In this document: one piece after another, positions 53,577 to 61,520 of the stretch
How positions within the stretch are numbered: the first letter of the stretch is position 1
Layout of the letters: each line of letters opens with the position of its first letter
NCBI GenBank assembly: GCA_965232595.1
Contig: OZ246983.1
Span: forward strand, 4,898,001-4,962,000
Direction: 5' to 3'
Source of the DNA: SZUA-309 sp965232595
GTDB taxonomy: Bacteria; Pseudomonadota; Gammaproteobacteria; Pseudomonadales; Azotimanducaceae
DNA length: 64,000 nt
Notes under the pieces: model-generated
Databases searched by the model: none
The model's input: only the letters and a program-made list of their open reading frames with translations
What the model was told of the DNA's origin: nothing
Made by a program: the position numbers and the translations under genes

Positions 53577-54421
53577 AGGATGTAGCCGTCTCCGGACGCG
53601 CGTACGGTGACGTCGCTGATGGAAACGCCCATTGGCTGATTGATGGCGTAGAGGATCTGCTCGGAGAGGTGCTCGGGCGCCAGCGCGTAGTACTCGATGT
53701 TGCCGGACTCGAGCTGCTCGACCGGCAGCTCTCCGGCCGCCGCAGCACCCATCTGCTGCAGGTAACCGGGCGCGTTCTGACCCAGGATCCCGACAATGGC
53801 CTCCGGGTTGACGATCCCGGTACCGAGATTGGTGGCCGGCACGCCCGTCGGCCGCACGTTGGTGACCTTGATCTGGCCCTGACTCTCGACCCGCAGAGCT
53901 TCAGAGAGGAAGTTCACCGCCGCTTTCGACGCGCCGTACACCGCCGCGCCCGCGACCGGGAAATTGCTGTAGATGGAGGACAGGTTGATCACGTGGCCGG
54001 AGCCCTGAGCGATCATCTGGTCATGCACCGCGACGATGCCGTGCAGCACACCTTTGATGTTGATGTCGATGCACTTGTCCCAGGCACCCAGCGCCTCGAC
54101 GTGATCACGATAAAAGGCCAGCGGCATGATGCCGGCGTTGTTCACCATCACATCGATCCGGCCGAACTTCTCCACCGCGGCTGTCGCCAGCGCGGTCATG
54201 TCGGTCATCTGAGTAACGTCTGCACGCACGGTGATGCACTCGGCGCCGGCCGCCTCCAGGCTGCTGGCCACTGCCGCCAGCCCCGCTTCGTCCACATCGG
54301 CACAGACGATCTTCGCGCCCATTGCCGCCGCTTTCTCACAGAGCAGACGACCGAAGCCGCCGGCACCGCCGGTGACGATGATGGTCTTGCCTGAAACATG
54401 GTTCGCCGAGCTGTCGGCCAT
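53573..54421 (-). CDS. Short-chain dehydrogenase/reductase
   Basis: This protein has 282 residues from the ATG ending at 54421 with GGGG upstream; a longer frame to 54451 is less likely. It has TGGAGGFG (17-24), ADVDE (NAD-type Asp), NNAG, Ser148/149 in NLSSIYS, and Y162/K166 in YGASK. A longer C-terminal part (about 190-282) than usual may form a lid. The substrate is unknown; the operon partners suggest an alcohol from a hydroxylated ring or polyketide-like compound. The stop overlaps the next start. Confidence 0.92.
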   Translation of the reverse strand: MADSSANHVSGKTIIVTGGAGGFGRLLCEKAAAMGAKIVCADVDEAGLAAVASSLEAAGAECITVRADVTQMTDMTALATAAVEKFGRIDVMVNNAGIMPLAFYRDHVEALGAWDKCIDINIKGVLHGIVAVHDQMIAQGSGHVINLSSIYSNFPVAGAAVYGASKAAVNFLSEALRVESQGQIKVTNVRPTGVPATNLGTGIVNPEAIVGILGQNAPGYLQQMGAAAAGELPVEQLESGNIEYYALAPEHLSEQILYAINQPMGVSISDVTVRASGDGYIL

Positions 54422-54491
54422 CTCTACCCCACTGATCCCCGTCTGAAGCAATCAGTATCCGCGCTCAACCGGCAGAAAGCCATTCAGCGGC

Positions 54492-54899
54492 TCAGGGATT
54501 GCCGCCGAAGGCGACCACCATCTCCCGGGTATCGTTGTACTCACGGACGTGGGTCACACGACCTTCGTCGTTGAAGCGGATGACGTGCACGAAGGGCATG
54601 TCGTAACGCTTGCCCGTGGGCAGCACCAGCGTGTTGGCCTCAACCCCTATGGCAGCGACGACACCATCACCGGCGATCATCTCGTCGAAGTGCAGCGGGC
54701 TCATCTCGATCGCTTCGCTCAAACCTTTGAAGTACTGCATCAGCCCCTCCGCGCCATGGTAGACACCACCAAAAGGCACACATTCCGGCAGTGGGTTCTC
54801 CCAGACGAAGTCCTCGGCAAGATACTGAGTGACGGCCGCTTCGAAGTCGTTCAGCAGCAGGTCGTAAAACGCTTTCGTCAGCGCGATGTAGTCGGTCAT
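54492..54899 (-). CDS. SnoaL-like NTF2-fold protein
   Basis: This 135-residue protein has the NTF2 cone fold: ALTKAFYDLLLNDFEAAVTQYLAEDFVWENP (core LAEDFVWENP), FGGVYHGAEGLMQYF, and MPFVHVIRFNDEGRVTHVREY. It likely binds or isomerises the product of the neighbouring flavin hydroxylase. It is 18 bases after another NTF2-fold gene in the same operon; the two differ in length and wording. Confidence 0.88.
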   Translation of the reverse strand: MTDYIALTKAFYDLLLNDFEAAVTQYLAEDFVWENPLPECVPFGGVYHGAEGLMQYFKGLSEAIEMSPLHFDEMIAGDGVVAAIGVEANTLVLPTGKRYDMPFVHVIRFNDEGRVTHVREYNDTREMVVAFGGNP

Positions 54900-54917
54900 G
54901 GTGCCTCCGCTCTTCGA

Positions 54918-55397
54918 TCAGGTGGGCAGATCGGCCAGCAGCGTCCTGCCGAAGCCTTCGTCGTAGGGGGTGAACGCCCGGGCGATCACCCGCACGTTCT
55001 GGAACTTCCAGCCCTCAGCCGTCCGCAGGTACTCGTCCTCGTACTGAGCGCAGAACCAGAAAGCGAGGTCGGCGCCCTTCATGGCCATGGGCTGGTCCAG
55101 GTACCAGCGACCCGTGGCCCGGTCGCCGTCGATCTCGATCAGCGGGTTGCTGACCCCGTGCACGGCAAAGCCGACCAGGTTCGAGGCGTTGGCGAAGAAC
55201 TTACGTATGCCCTCGCGCCCTTCCGCCCGGCCCATGAACCCGCCATCCCAGACCGCGTCCTCGGTGAAGAGCGCGGCCAGCGTGTCCGGCTCATAGTCAT
55301 CGTCACAGGCGAGCGCATAGCGTGCCTTGAGCTGCTTGATCTGCTCAATGTCCACGAGCCACTGCACCTGGGCAGCCATATCCGCGTCATGCGACAT
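54918..55397 (-). CDS. SnoaL/SgcJ-like NTF2-fold protein
   Basis: This protein has 159 residues from the ATG ending at 55397, 11 bases inside the end of the FAD monooxygenase gene. It begins with the family's WLVDIEQIKQLKARYALACDD helix (core IEQIKQLKARYA), then LAALFTEDAVWDGG, GREGIRKFF, and ATGRWYLDQPM. This is the SnoaL-like group common beside ring-hydroxylating enzymes. It resembles the small-subunit-type NTF2 fold, but no partner large subunit is here. Confidence 0.88.
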   Translation of the reverse strand: MSHDADMAAQVQWLVDIEQIKQLKARYALACDDDYEPDTLAALFTEDAVWDGGFMGRAEGREGIRKFFANASNLVGFAVHGVSNPLIEIDGDRATGRWYLDQPMAMKGADLAFWFCAQYEDEYLRTAEGWKFQNVRVIARAFTPYDEGFGRTLLADLPT

Positions 55398-56634
55398 AAC
55401 GGCTCTCCTCCTTTCCTCTTTCCACATCCGCCGCGAATCGCTCGAGCAGTTCCGGCGGGAAGACCTGATCCAATGGCACAGATCCCATGAAGGCGCCAAT
55501 AAATGCTGATGTGGCCATCGGTTCCTGAGCCACCATGGGCAGCATACCCTGCACCTGCTCCGGCAGTGGCTGCAGCATGGCCAGATGAACCGTGTAATCG
55601 AACATGGGCTTGAGTGCGGCAAACTGACGCTGATCGTACTGCGCCAGCGCATCGTCGACCGTCTTGTCGCCCGAGAACGCGCTGTCCAGCTCTTCGGCCA
55701 GGATCGCCGCGTGGGTAAAAGCGTTGGTGATGCCCTGAGCAGTGATCGGATCGCGATGCAGCGCCGCATCGCCGACCAGCGCCCAGCCCGGCCCGTGGGC
55801 GCGACGGAAGAAGTTGTGCAGCAGGTGCGAGCCGGTAATCCGGGATTCCCGGGTTCCGCTGCGTACCCGCGCTTCCAGCGCCGGCACCTTCTTCAGGCTG
55901 GCGGCGAAGGCCCGCTCGGTATCTGCGCGAACCGACTGAGCCATCTCCGTCGGCCAGAACAGAAAAACCATGTCGAGGCCGTCGTTAGTCGGAAACGTGA
56001 TGTAGAAGCGACGCTCATCGGTGAGTATGTGCAGCGACGCCGCGTCGTCCTTCTCGCGCATGCCGCTGTAGTACGCATAGTGACCACAGGTATGGATGCC
56101 CGCATCCACGTAGGCCTCCGCGCCCACCGCGTTCGCCACCATCGAGCGGACGCCATCCGCACCGACCACCACCCTGGCCTTCTCCGTGACGACCTCACCA
56201 CCACGCTCAGCGCCACGGATACCCACCACCCGACCGGCTTCAAACAGCAGCTCTTTGACCGTGAAGTGTTCCCGCGCCTCGACGCCGGCGGCAATCGCCG
56301 CGTCAACCAGGATCCTGTCCAGATAGAAGCGGCGCGGGGTGTAGTCCGCATCCACCTCAGCATAGGGCGGCGCCATGCCGCAGAGATGCAGATCGTCGAT
56401 GTGGAAGTTCAGCTCGCGAATGGCCGGCGTGCCGACAGCGGCCAGCTCATCGAGCAGGCCCCATCTGGCCAGATAGCTGGCGCCCGTGCGCTTCAGGAAG
56501 TGTGTAGACATGATGTCGCTGCCGAAGGCCATCCGGTCCAGCAGCAGCACCTTGTGGCCAGCTCTTGCCAGCAGCATGGCCAGGGGCGCCCCGCCACAGC
56601 GGGCGCCAACGATGATTGCGTCGTAGTTACTCAT
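55387..56634 (-). CDS. FAD-dependent monooxygenase (PHBH/geranylgeranyl-reductase fold)
   Basis: This 415-residue protein has DAIIVGARCGGAPLAMLLA (first FAD motif GxRxGG near residue 11), a central VVVGADGVRSMVA (GD-like DG motif, about 155), and ALVGDAALHRDPITAQGI (second FAD motif, about 290). These are the three motifs of group A flavoprotein hydroxylases and related reductases. It probably hydroxylates a lipophilic or aromatic substrate with NAD(P)H. It follows the TetR gene by 15 bases and overlaps the NTF2-fold gene by 11. Confidence 0.92.
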   Translation of the reverse strand: MSNYDAIIVGARCGGAPLAMLLARAGHKVLLLDRMAFGSDIMSTHFLKRTGASYLARWGLLDELAAVGTPAIRELNFHIDDLHLCGMAPPYAEVDADYTPRRFYLDRILVDAAIAAGVEAREHFTVKELLFEAGRVVGIRGAERGGEVVTEKARVVVGADGVRSMVANAVGAEAYVDAGIHTCGHYAYYSGMREKDDAASLHILTDERRFYITFPTNDGLDMVFLFWPTEMAQSVRADTERAFAASLKKVPALEARVRSGTRESRITGSHLLHNFFRRAHGPGWALVGDAALHRDPITAQGITNAFTHAAILAEELDSAFSGDKTVDDALAQYDQRQFAALKPMFDYTVHLAMLQPLPEQVQGMLPMVAQEPMATSAFIGAFMGSVPLDQVFPPELLERFAADVERGKEESRYVA

Positions 56635-56649
56635 GATTCTCCCTTTCGT

Positions 56650-57261
56650 TCAGCCGGCGGCTGCCAGCAGGTTGCGGCCCAGCACCATTTCCAGCAGCGG
56701 CCCCACCAGCTCTTCGTAGCTTTGTCCCAGGTCGAGCTGGTTGGCCACGGCCAGCGCCGCCAGGCCATGCGCGCCGATCCAGAACAGATGTCCCATTCGG
56801 TTGGCATCCCCTGCCATGTCCGATTCCGCAAGGAAGTCGGCCGCCATCCCTTCGGCCTCGGCGAAAGCGGCGCGCCGATTACGGGCCACCTCCGGGTGTT
56901 CGGAAACATCGCCCTGATCCAGCTCGTACATCAGCTGGTAGAGATCAGACCGCTCTCTGGCGAACGTCAGGTAAGTGATCATCGCCTGCCTGATGATTTC
57001 CACGCTCGCCTGCTTGCCGCTGCGCAGCGCCGCGAGCGCCAGCGCCAGCTCCTGGAAGCCCTCCGCCCGCACCGCAGCAATCAACGCCTCTTTGTTTTCG
57101 TAGTAGCGATACAGGGCCGGGGCGCTCCAACCGAGCTCGGAAGCGATGGAGCGCATGGAGGCGGCCCGATAACCCAGGCGCCCGAAGCAGCGCAGCGCCG
57201 CTTCGCGGATCTCCGCTTCTATGCGCAGGCGTTCGTCGTTGCTGTATGCCGGTCGGGCCAT
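56650..57261 (-). CDS. TetR-family transcriptional regulator
   Basis: This 203-residue protein has an N-terminal helix-turn-helix (about 13-60): AALRCFGRLGYRAASMRSIASELGWSAPALYRYYENKE (core SMRSIASELGWSAPALYRYY), with the aromatic end typical of TetR. The C-terminal ligand domain is helical. It heads the operon of flavin hydroxylase, two NTF2-fold proteins, SDR and DUF4010, and very likely represses it. AT-rich inverted repeats just upstream (57277-57307) are good operator candidates. Confidence 0.94.
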   Translation of the reverse strand: MARPAYSNDERLRIEAEIREAALRCFGRLGYRAASMRSIASELGWSAPALYRYYENKEALIAAVRAEGFQELALALAALRSGKQASVEIIRQAMITYLTFARERSDLYQLMYELDQGDVSEHPEVARNRRAAFAEAEGMAADFLAESDMAGDANRMGHLFWIGAHGLAALAVANQLDLGQSYEELVGPLLEMVLGRNLLAAAG

Positions 57262-57276
57262 GGGCTCTTCCCAATA

Positions 57277-57307
57277 ACTTAATAACGTTTATTTAATTAT
57301 ATTAAGT
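57277..57307. promoter_or_regulatory. AT-rich inverted repeats, candidate TetR operator
   Basis: ACTTAAT (57277-57283) and ATTAAGT (57301-57307) are perfect inverted arms. Inside lie two 13-base palindromes: AATAA-CGT-TTATT (57281-57293) and TTAAT-TAT-ATTAA (57293-57305). The stretch is far more AT-rich than the rest of the window and starts 15 bases before the tetR start. Confidence 0.5.
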
Positions 57308-57358
57308 TAACGCTGTCAACTAAGCATCAGCAGCAGAAGAACATCGGTCGATCTAAAT

Positions 57359-57377
57359 GTTAATTATTCTCATTTGC
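57359..57377 (-). promoter_or_regulatory. Fur-box-like site
   Basis: Read on the minus strand, GCAAATGAGAATAATTAAC matches 14 of 19 positions of the classic Fur box. It lies 70-88 bases before the siderophore-interacting protein gene, where Fur repression would be expected. Confidence 0.6.
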
Positions 57378-57446
57378 ATCAATTTGAGGCATGATGGCGC
57401 CAGGAATCGGAATCACCCTTAAGTCCCGCAACAGAGGAACAGGCTT

Positions 57447-58184
57447 TTGCCCGCCCATTACCAGCTCACCGTCACCCGGAACGAGTCCCTTACCCCGCAC
57501 ATGCGTCGAATCCTGCTGGCGGGTGACGCCCTGGCAGATTTTCCCGACGATCAGGAGAGTGGCTACGTGAAGCTGGTGCTGAATGGGGACTCAGACGGCA
57601 AACCGCTGCTCCGCTCCTACACCATTCGCGCCTTCGATCCGCAGGCTCGACAGCTGACGCTGGACTTCGTCGATCACGGCGATGCGGGTCCGGCTTCCGC
57701 CTGGGCCCGTCGGGTGATGGTCGGCGACACCGCGACGGTTCGCGGGCCAGGAGAGAAGAAGCTGGCGGACCCGAGGGCCGACTGGTTTCTGCTGGCTGGC
57801 GACATGAGCGCGCTGCCGGCGCTCGCAGTGAATCTGGAGCAGTTGCCTCGAGACGCCCGCGGCTACGCGGTCATCGAGGTGCTCTCAGAGGAAGACCGCC
57901 AGGAAATCGATGCTCCCGAGGGCATCGACCTGCACTGGATCGTCAATCCGGACAACGAGCAGGAAAACACCGTGCTGGCAGACGCCATTCGCAGCCTCGA
58001 CTGGTTGCCCGGTACGCCCTACCCGTGGTTTGCTGGCGAGTTCAACACCATGCGCCTGGTGCGTCGCTACTTCCGGGATGAAAAAGGCATCGACAAGCGG
58101 GCGATGTACGTGAGTTCCTACTGGAAAATCGGCGACACCGACGAAGGCATGAAGCTCGCCAAGCGTATGGATGCAGAAGCCTAA
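57447..58184 (+). CDS. Siderophore-interacting protein (FAD-dependent ferric-siderophore reductase)
   Basis: This 245-residue protein starts at TTG 57447 with AGAGGA eight bases upstream; no ATG fits the conserved N-terminus. It has the SIP-family FAD-binding LLRSYTIRAFD, then DFVDHGDAGPASAWA, WFLLAGDMSALPAL, a VIEVLSEEDRQ strand, and the C-terminal SSYWKIGDTDEGM with the WxxG pattern. It reduces ferric siderophores in the cytoplasm with NAD(P)H. The Fur-box-like site upstream supports iron control. No siderophore receptor or synthesis gene is in the window. Confidence 0.92.
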   Translation: MPAHYQLTVTRNESLTPHMRRILLAGDALADFPDDQESGYVKLVLNGDSDGKPLLRSYTIRAFDPQARQLTLDFVDHGDAGPASAWARRVMVGDTATVRGPGEKKLADPRADWFLLAGDMSALPALAVNLEQLPRDARGYAVIEVLSEEDRQEIDAPEGIDLHWIVNPDNEQENTVLADAIRSLDWLPGTPYPWFAGEFNTMRLVRRYFRDEKGIDKRAMYVSSYWKIGDTDEGMKLAKRMDAEA

Positions 58185-58202
58185 GGCCGGATTCGGGGGC
58201 GG

Positions 58203-59285
58203 TTACGCCACGGCTACCGGCTGGTAGTAGGGCACGTCGCCACTGACGGTGACCCGACGCAACAGGCGCTCGTGCGGGTAGTAGTCGCTGGTTGCATAGT
58301 GCTGCACCGCGCGGTTATCCCAGAACGCGACCGAGCCCGGCTCCCAGCGAAAGCGGCAGACGTACTCCGACCGCTCGTGCTGGGCGAGCAGCACCTTCAC
58401 CAATCGCTCCGAGTCTTCCTTCGGCAGCGTCTCGCCGCTGCGAACGTCGTACAGAGAGTCGTGACGCAGAAAGCCACCGTGGATGTAGAGCGCCGTCCGG
58501 CCTGTTTCCGGATGGGTTCGGCAGAGCGGGTGGCTGACACCGAACGGCACGGCTCCCTTGATCTCCTCGATCAGCTCCTCCGTGAGGCCGCCGAGAAAAA
58601 TCCGGTAGTCGTTGATGCCCCAGAGATGCTCGATCTTCTCCTGCACCCCGGCCGGCAGCCCGAGGTAGGCGGCATAGCTGTCCGAGAACAGGGTATCGCC
58701 GCCGAACGGCGGCACCACGACGCACTGAGCGATGGAGCCGAGCGACGGCTGTTCCATCCAGGTCACATCCGTGTGCCAGCCATTCTCCGTGCCGGGCCGG
58801 TTCTCGTCGTGGCTGATCTCGAGGATGAACGGGTTTTCACCGCTGGCGCCGAACGGGAAGGCATCCAGCTCGCCGAAGTAGCGGCCGAAGGATACCTGCT
58901 CGTCTTCCGACAGGTTCTGATCTCTGAAGAAGATGACCTTTCGCTCGAGCAGAAGGCTGCGCAGAAAGCCCACGGTCTCGGCGTCGAGCTTGCGGCTCAG
59001 ATCGATCCCGTGGATAACGGTGCCCAGCGTGATGCCCAGGTGCTCCAGGGCAACGCCCTGCGCGTCAGCCCGCGCAAGGAGCTCGTCGCTGATCGGCTGA
59101 TTGCCCATCCGCTCGTACTCGAGGGCCACACCCAGGCCGGCCCGGTTGAACGGTGGAAACCGATCCTGCAGCGGCCGACCCGAATCGACGGCGTCTGACT
59201 GCGCTGCCGCCTGCCGGGCGGCGCGCGCCGTAGTCAGGCGCTCCGCAACCTGGATCGCCGCCTGGTTGTAGGCCGTCTCGCTCAC
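58203..59285 (-). CDS. TauD/TfdA-family 2-oxoglutarate dioxygenase
   Basis: This 360-residue protein has an N-terminal helical extension (about 1-75) not usual in TauD, then the family core. The iron ligands are H171 and D173 in NGWHTDVTW and the distal His329 in NRAVQHYA; R340 or R343/R344 (RLLRR) likely binds 2-oxoglutarate. It hydroxylates an organic substrate such as a sulfonate, herbicide or lipid; not identifiable here. Its start overlaps the GNAT stop (ATGA). Converges with the siderophore gene. Confidence 0.93.
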   Translation of the reverse strand: MSETAYNQAAIQVAERLTTARAARQAAAQSDAVDSGRPLQDRFPPFNRAGLGVALEYERMGNQPISDELLARADAQGVALEHLGITLGTVIHGIDLSRKLDAETVGFLRSLLLERKVIFFRDQNLSEDEQVSFGRYFGELDAFPFGASGENPFILEISHDENRPGTENGWHTDVTWMEQPSLGSIAQCVVVPPFGGDTLFSDSYAAYLGLPAGVQEKIEHLWGINDYRIFLGGLTEELIEEIKGAVPFGVSHPLCRTHPETGRTALYIHGGFLRHDSLYDVRSGETLPKEDSERLVKVLLAQHERSEYVCRFRWEPGSVAFWDNRAVQHYATSDYYPHERLLRRVTVSGDVPYYQPVAVA

Positions 59286-59866
59286 ACCCTTAACAACTCT
59301 GCGGCCTGATCGGAGTGCCCGTCCACGTCGTAAGACATGATCACCATGTCGCGAGCCAGGCCGTTTCTGTCCTCGACGTAGTCAGCAAGCAAGGCCTCCG
59401 GCACGAAGCCGAGCTTGCGGAAGGCCGCCTGAGCGCCCGGCTGGTCCGTGGTCATGTTCGCCATGAGCTTGCGCAAGCCCTGCGACCGGGCCAGATCAAA
59501 AATCTGCGAGATCAGCCTGCGGCCCAGACCCCTGGCGCGGTACTCGGGGCTCACGTTGACCCGGATCTCGCCGACCCGGCGCGTCCAGCGGGCGGGGCTG
59601 CGATGCACCGTGGCATAGCCGACCAATCCGTCCGAATCGTATGCGACCAGGGAGGTGGAGCTCCCTGACTCCAGATTGCCGATCCAGTCGTCGATCACGC
59701 TCGGCTCGGTGAGGTCCACCCGCAGGAACAGCAGGTCTTCTTCCGGCAGGCCGCGGGCAAAGGCAAGCACCGCGTCCCGATCGTCAGCCGACATCAGCCG
59801 CACGTCGACGCTGCCGCCGTCCGGTAGTTTGGTTTCTCTGGGATAGTCCGTGGCTGCTTCGCTCAT
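59282..59866 (-). CDS. GNAT-family N-acetyltransferase
   Basis: This 194-residue protein has the GNAT fold: VRLMSADDRDAVLAFARGL start, TSLVAYDSDGLVGYATVHR, and EIRVNVSPEYRARGLGRRLI with the acetyl-CoA loop (RxxGLGRxL), then MANMTTDQPGAQAAFRKLGF. The acceptor is unknown. Its start overlaps the wax ester synthase stop and its end overlaps the TauD start, both by four bases, so all three are coupled. A lysine-tail modification of the adjacent acyltransferase is an attractive but unproven idea. Confidence 0.9.
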   Translation of the reverse strand: MSEAATDYPRETKLPDGGSVDVRLMSADDRDAVLAFARGLPEEDLLFLRVDLTEPSVIDDWIGNLESGSSTSLVAYDSDGLVGYATVHRSPARWTRRVGEIRVNVSPEYRARGLGRRLISQIFDLARSQGLRKLMANMTTDQPGAQAAFRKLGFVPEALLADYVEDRNGLARDMVIMSYDVDGHSDQAAELLRV

Positions 59867-61431
59867 CCTGCTTTCCTCTCTTCTTTCTCGGCTTTCTTAG
59901 CCTTCTTGCGTGTCTTGGCTTTTTTCTCGGCGCCAGCTTCCGTCGCCTGCGCCTTGGCTTCTCTCGCCGGCTCGATCTTCACGGCTGCTGCGGGCGGCGC
60001 GTTGATCTTCCGGGCCTCGGCGAGCAGCTCTTCGAACGCGCCTTCCACTGCCGCGGCCATGTTCTCCAGATCGGGCATCAACCGGGTCTCGCCGATCATG
60101 GAGAAGATCATCTCCTGGTTGTAGCTGCCGACAGCGACGCCATATCCCAGCGGCCCGCCGAGCATCAGCACGCCAAGCATGGTCTCCATCCGGTGGCCGG
60201 CAATGTAAAGCGGCACCTGCACGCCCGGCACGTTGGTGCAGGTGAAGTTGAAGCCGAAATAAGGCGGCCGGACACCAACGTTGGGCAGAACCGGGCCCGG
60301 ATATTGCGCAGCGAAGCTGGTCGGATCGAAGGCGGTGCCCACCAGCAGGGTGGGCGCCATGGCCGCTGCCGGGTAAGACGGCGTCGACTCGTTCATCAGC
60401 GTCAGGGCCTGAGCCTCTTCGTTGCGCTTGATGGATTCCGTTTCCGCCAGCACCGCGTGGTAGCGCTCCAGGATCCGCATGGGCGTCGCGGGCAGAGACG
60501 GGAAGATGCCGGACACCCGGTTGCCCAGGGCGCCCTGCTCGTCCTCCGTGCGCACGCTCACCGGGCACATCAGTCGTAGGTTCCGGCCCCCGGTGTCCTC
60601 GTCGTGCTCCGCCAGGTAGCGGGCCGCACCCTCGGTGACGGCTGCCAGCACCACGTCGTTGATGGTGCCGCCGAAGGCGCGTCGAATCTCTCTGAACTCC
60701 GAGAACGGATGCCGGGTCCAGCGCATCTTCCGCTTCGGCCCAACCAGGCCCGCGTTCCAGGGCGCCAGCACGGCCGGCTCGCTGACGAAGCGGGTCATGG
60801 CCTTGGTGGCGTTGGCAATCAACGCCCGTGACTTCTCGTCGGACGGCCAGGGCCGCTGCGCCTCTTCCACCATGGACTCGAAGTTCTCACGAACCGCTTC
60901 GGTCAGAAGCTCCAGCTGGCCCGGCTCCGCTGCCGGCTGCCAGGGCTTCTCGGGTGGCGGCGGGGCTTTCACTTCCTTCTCGAAGTCGAACAGGATCATT
61001 AAAAGGTCGATGCCGGAAACGCCGTCGATCATGGCGTGATGAACCTGGCTGAGGAGCAGGGTTTTGCCCGGCACCCCGTCGATCACGTACATCATCCACA
61101 GCGGCCTGCTGCGATCGAGAATGGCCTCGTTCAGCACCATGATCTCGTCCGTCGCTTCTTCCAGCGAGGCGCCCGCCGTGACCGAAAACGGCTGCACGTG
61201 GTTTTCCAGCTTGAACTCGGGATCGTCCACCCATTTCGGGTGAGCGAGGTTGAATGGCACGAAAGCCAGCTTCTGCAGGTAGCGCGGCACCAGGTGCATG
61301 CGCGCCCGCATGTGCTCGAGCACGGTGCTGTGGCTCAGCTCACCTTCGATAACGAGGATGGCGGCCGTATGCATGTTGCCGCTGGCGGTTTCGCCGTAGA
61401 GAAAGCCTGCGTCCTGTTCACTCAGCCGCAT
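59863..61431 (-). CDS. Wax ester synthase/diacylglycerol acyltransferase (WS/DGAT)
   Basis: This 522-residue protein is a bacterial WS/DGAT: the active-site HHAMIDG (131-137), preceded by PLWMMYVIDG, and a later PNVGVRPPYFGFNFTCTNVPG region (core FTCTNVPG). It joins fatty acyl-CoA to fatty alcohols or diacylglycerol for storage lipid. After about residue 475 there is a Lys/Ala/Glu-rich basic tail, common in storage-granule or DNA-facing proteins but not part of the usual enzyme. It starts 89 bases after the PhyH gene; that gap contains TATTATG and may carry its own promoter. Confidence 0.95.
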   Translation of the reverse strand: MRLSEQDAGFLYGETASGNMHTAAILVIEGELSHSTVLEHMRARMHLVPRYLQKLAFVPFNLAHPKWVDDPEFKLENHVQPFSVTAGASLEEATDEIMVLNEAILDRSRPLWMMYVIDGVPGKTLLLSQVHHAMIDGVSGIDLLMILFDFEKEVKAPPPPEKPWQPAAEPGQLELLTEAVRENFESMVEEAQRPWPSDEKSRALIANATKAMTRFVSEPAVLAPWNAGLVGPKRKMRWTRHPFSEFREIRRAFGGTINDVVLAAVTEGAARYLAEHDEDTGGRNLRLMCPVSVRTEDEQGALGNRVSGIFPSLPATPMRILERYHAVLAETESIKRNEEAQALTLMNESTPSYPAAAMAPTLLVGTAFDPTSFAAQYPGPVLPNVGVRPPYFGFNFTCTNVPGVQVPLYIAGHRMETMLGVLMLGGPLGYGVAVGSYNQEMIFSMIGETRLMPDLENMAAAVEGAFEELLAEARKINAPPAAAVKIEPAREAKAQATEAGAEKKAKTRKKAKKAEKEERKAG

Positions 61432-61520
61432 CAGTCACTCCCTGTAACGCTGGTCCGATCTCTGCCGGCCAGCTTCTTTACGGCATATTATGAACGCTTC
61501 GCGCGCCCCACGCACGACGC

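Noticed and set aside
52332..57261. A polyketide biosynthesis cluster because of SnoaL-like proteins
   Set aside because: No ketosynthase or acyl carrier protein is present, and SnoaL-fold proteins are common outside polyketide pathways.
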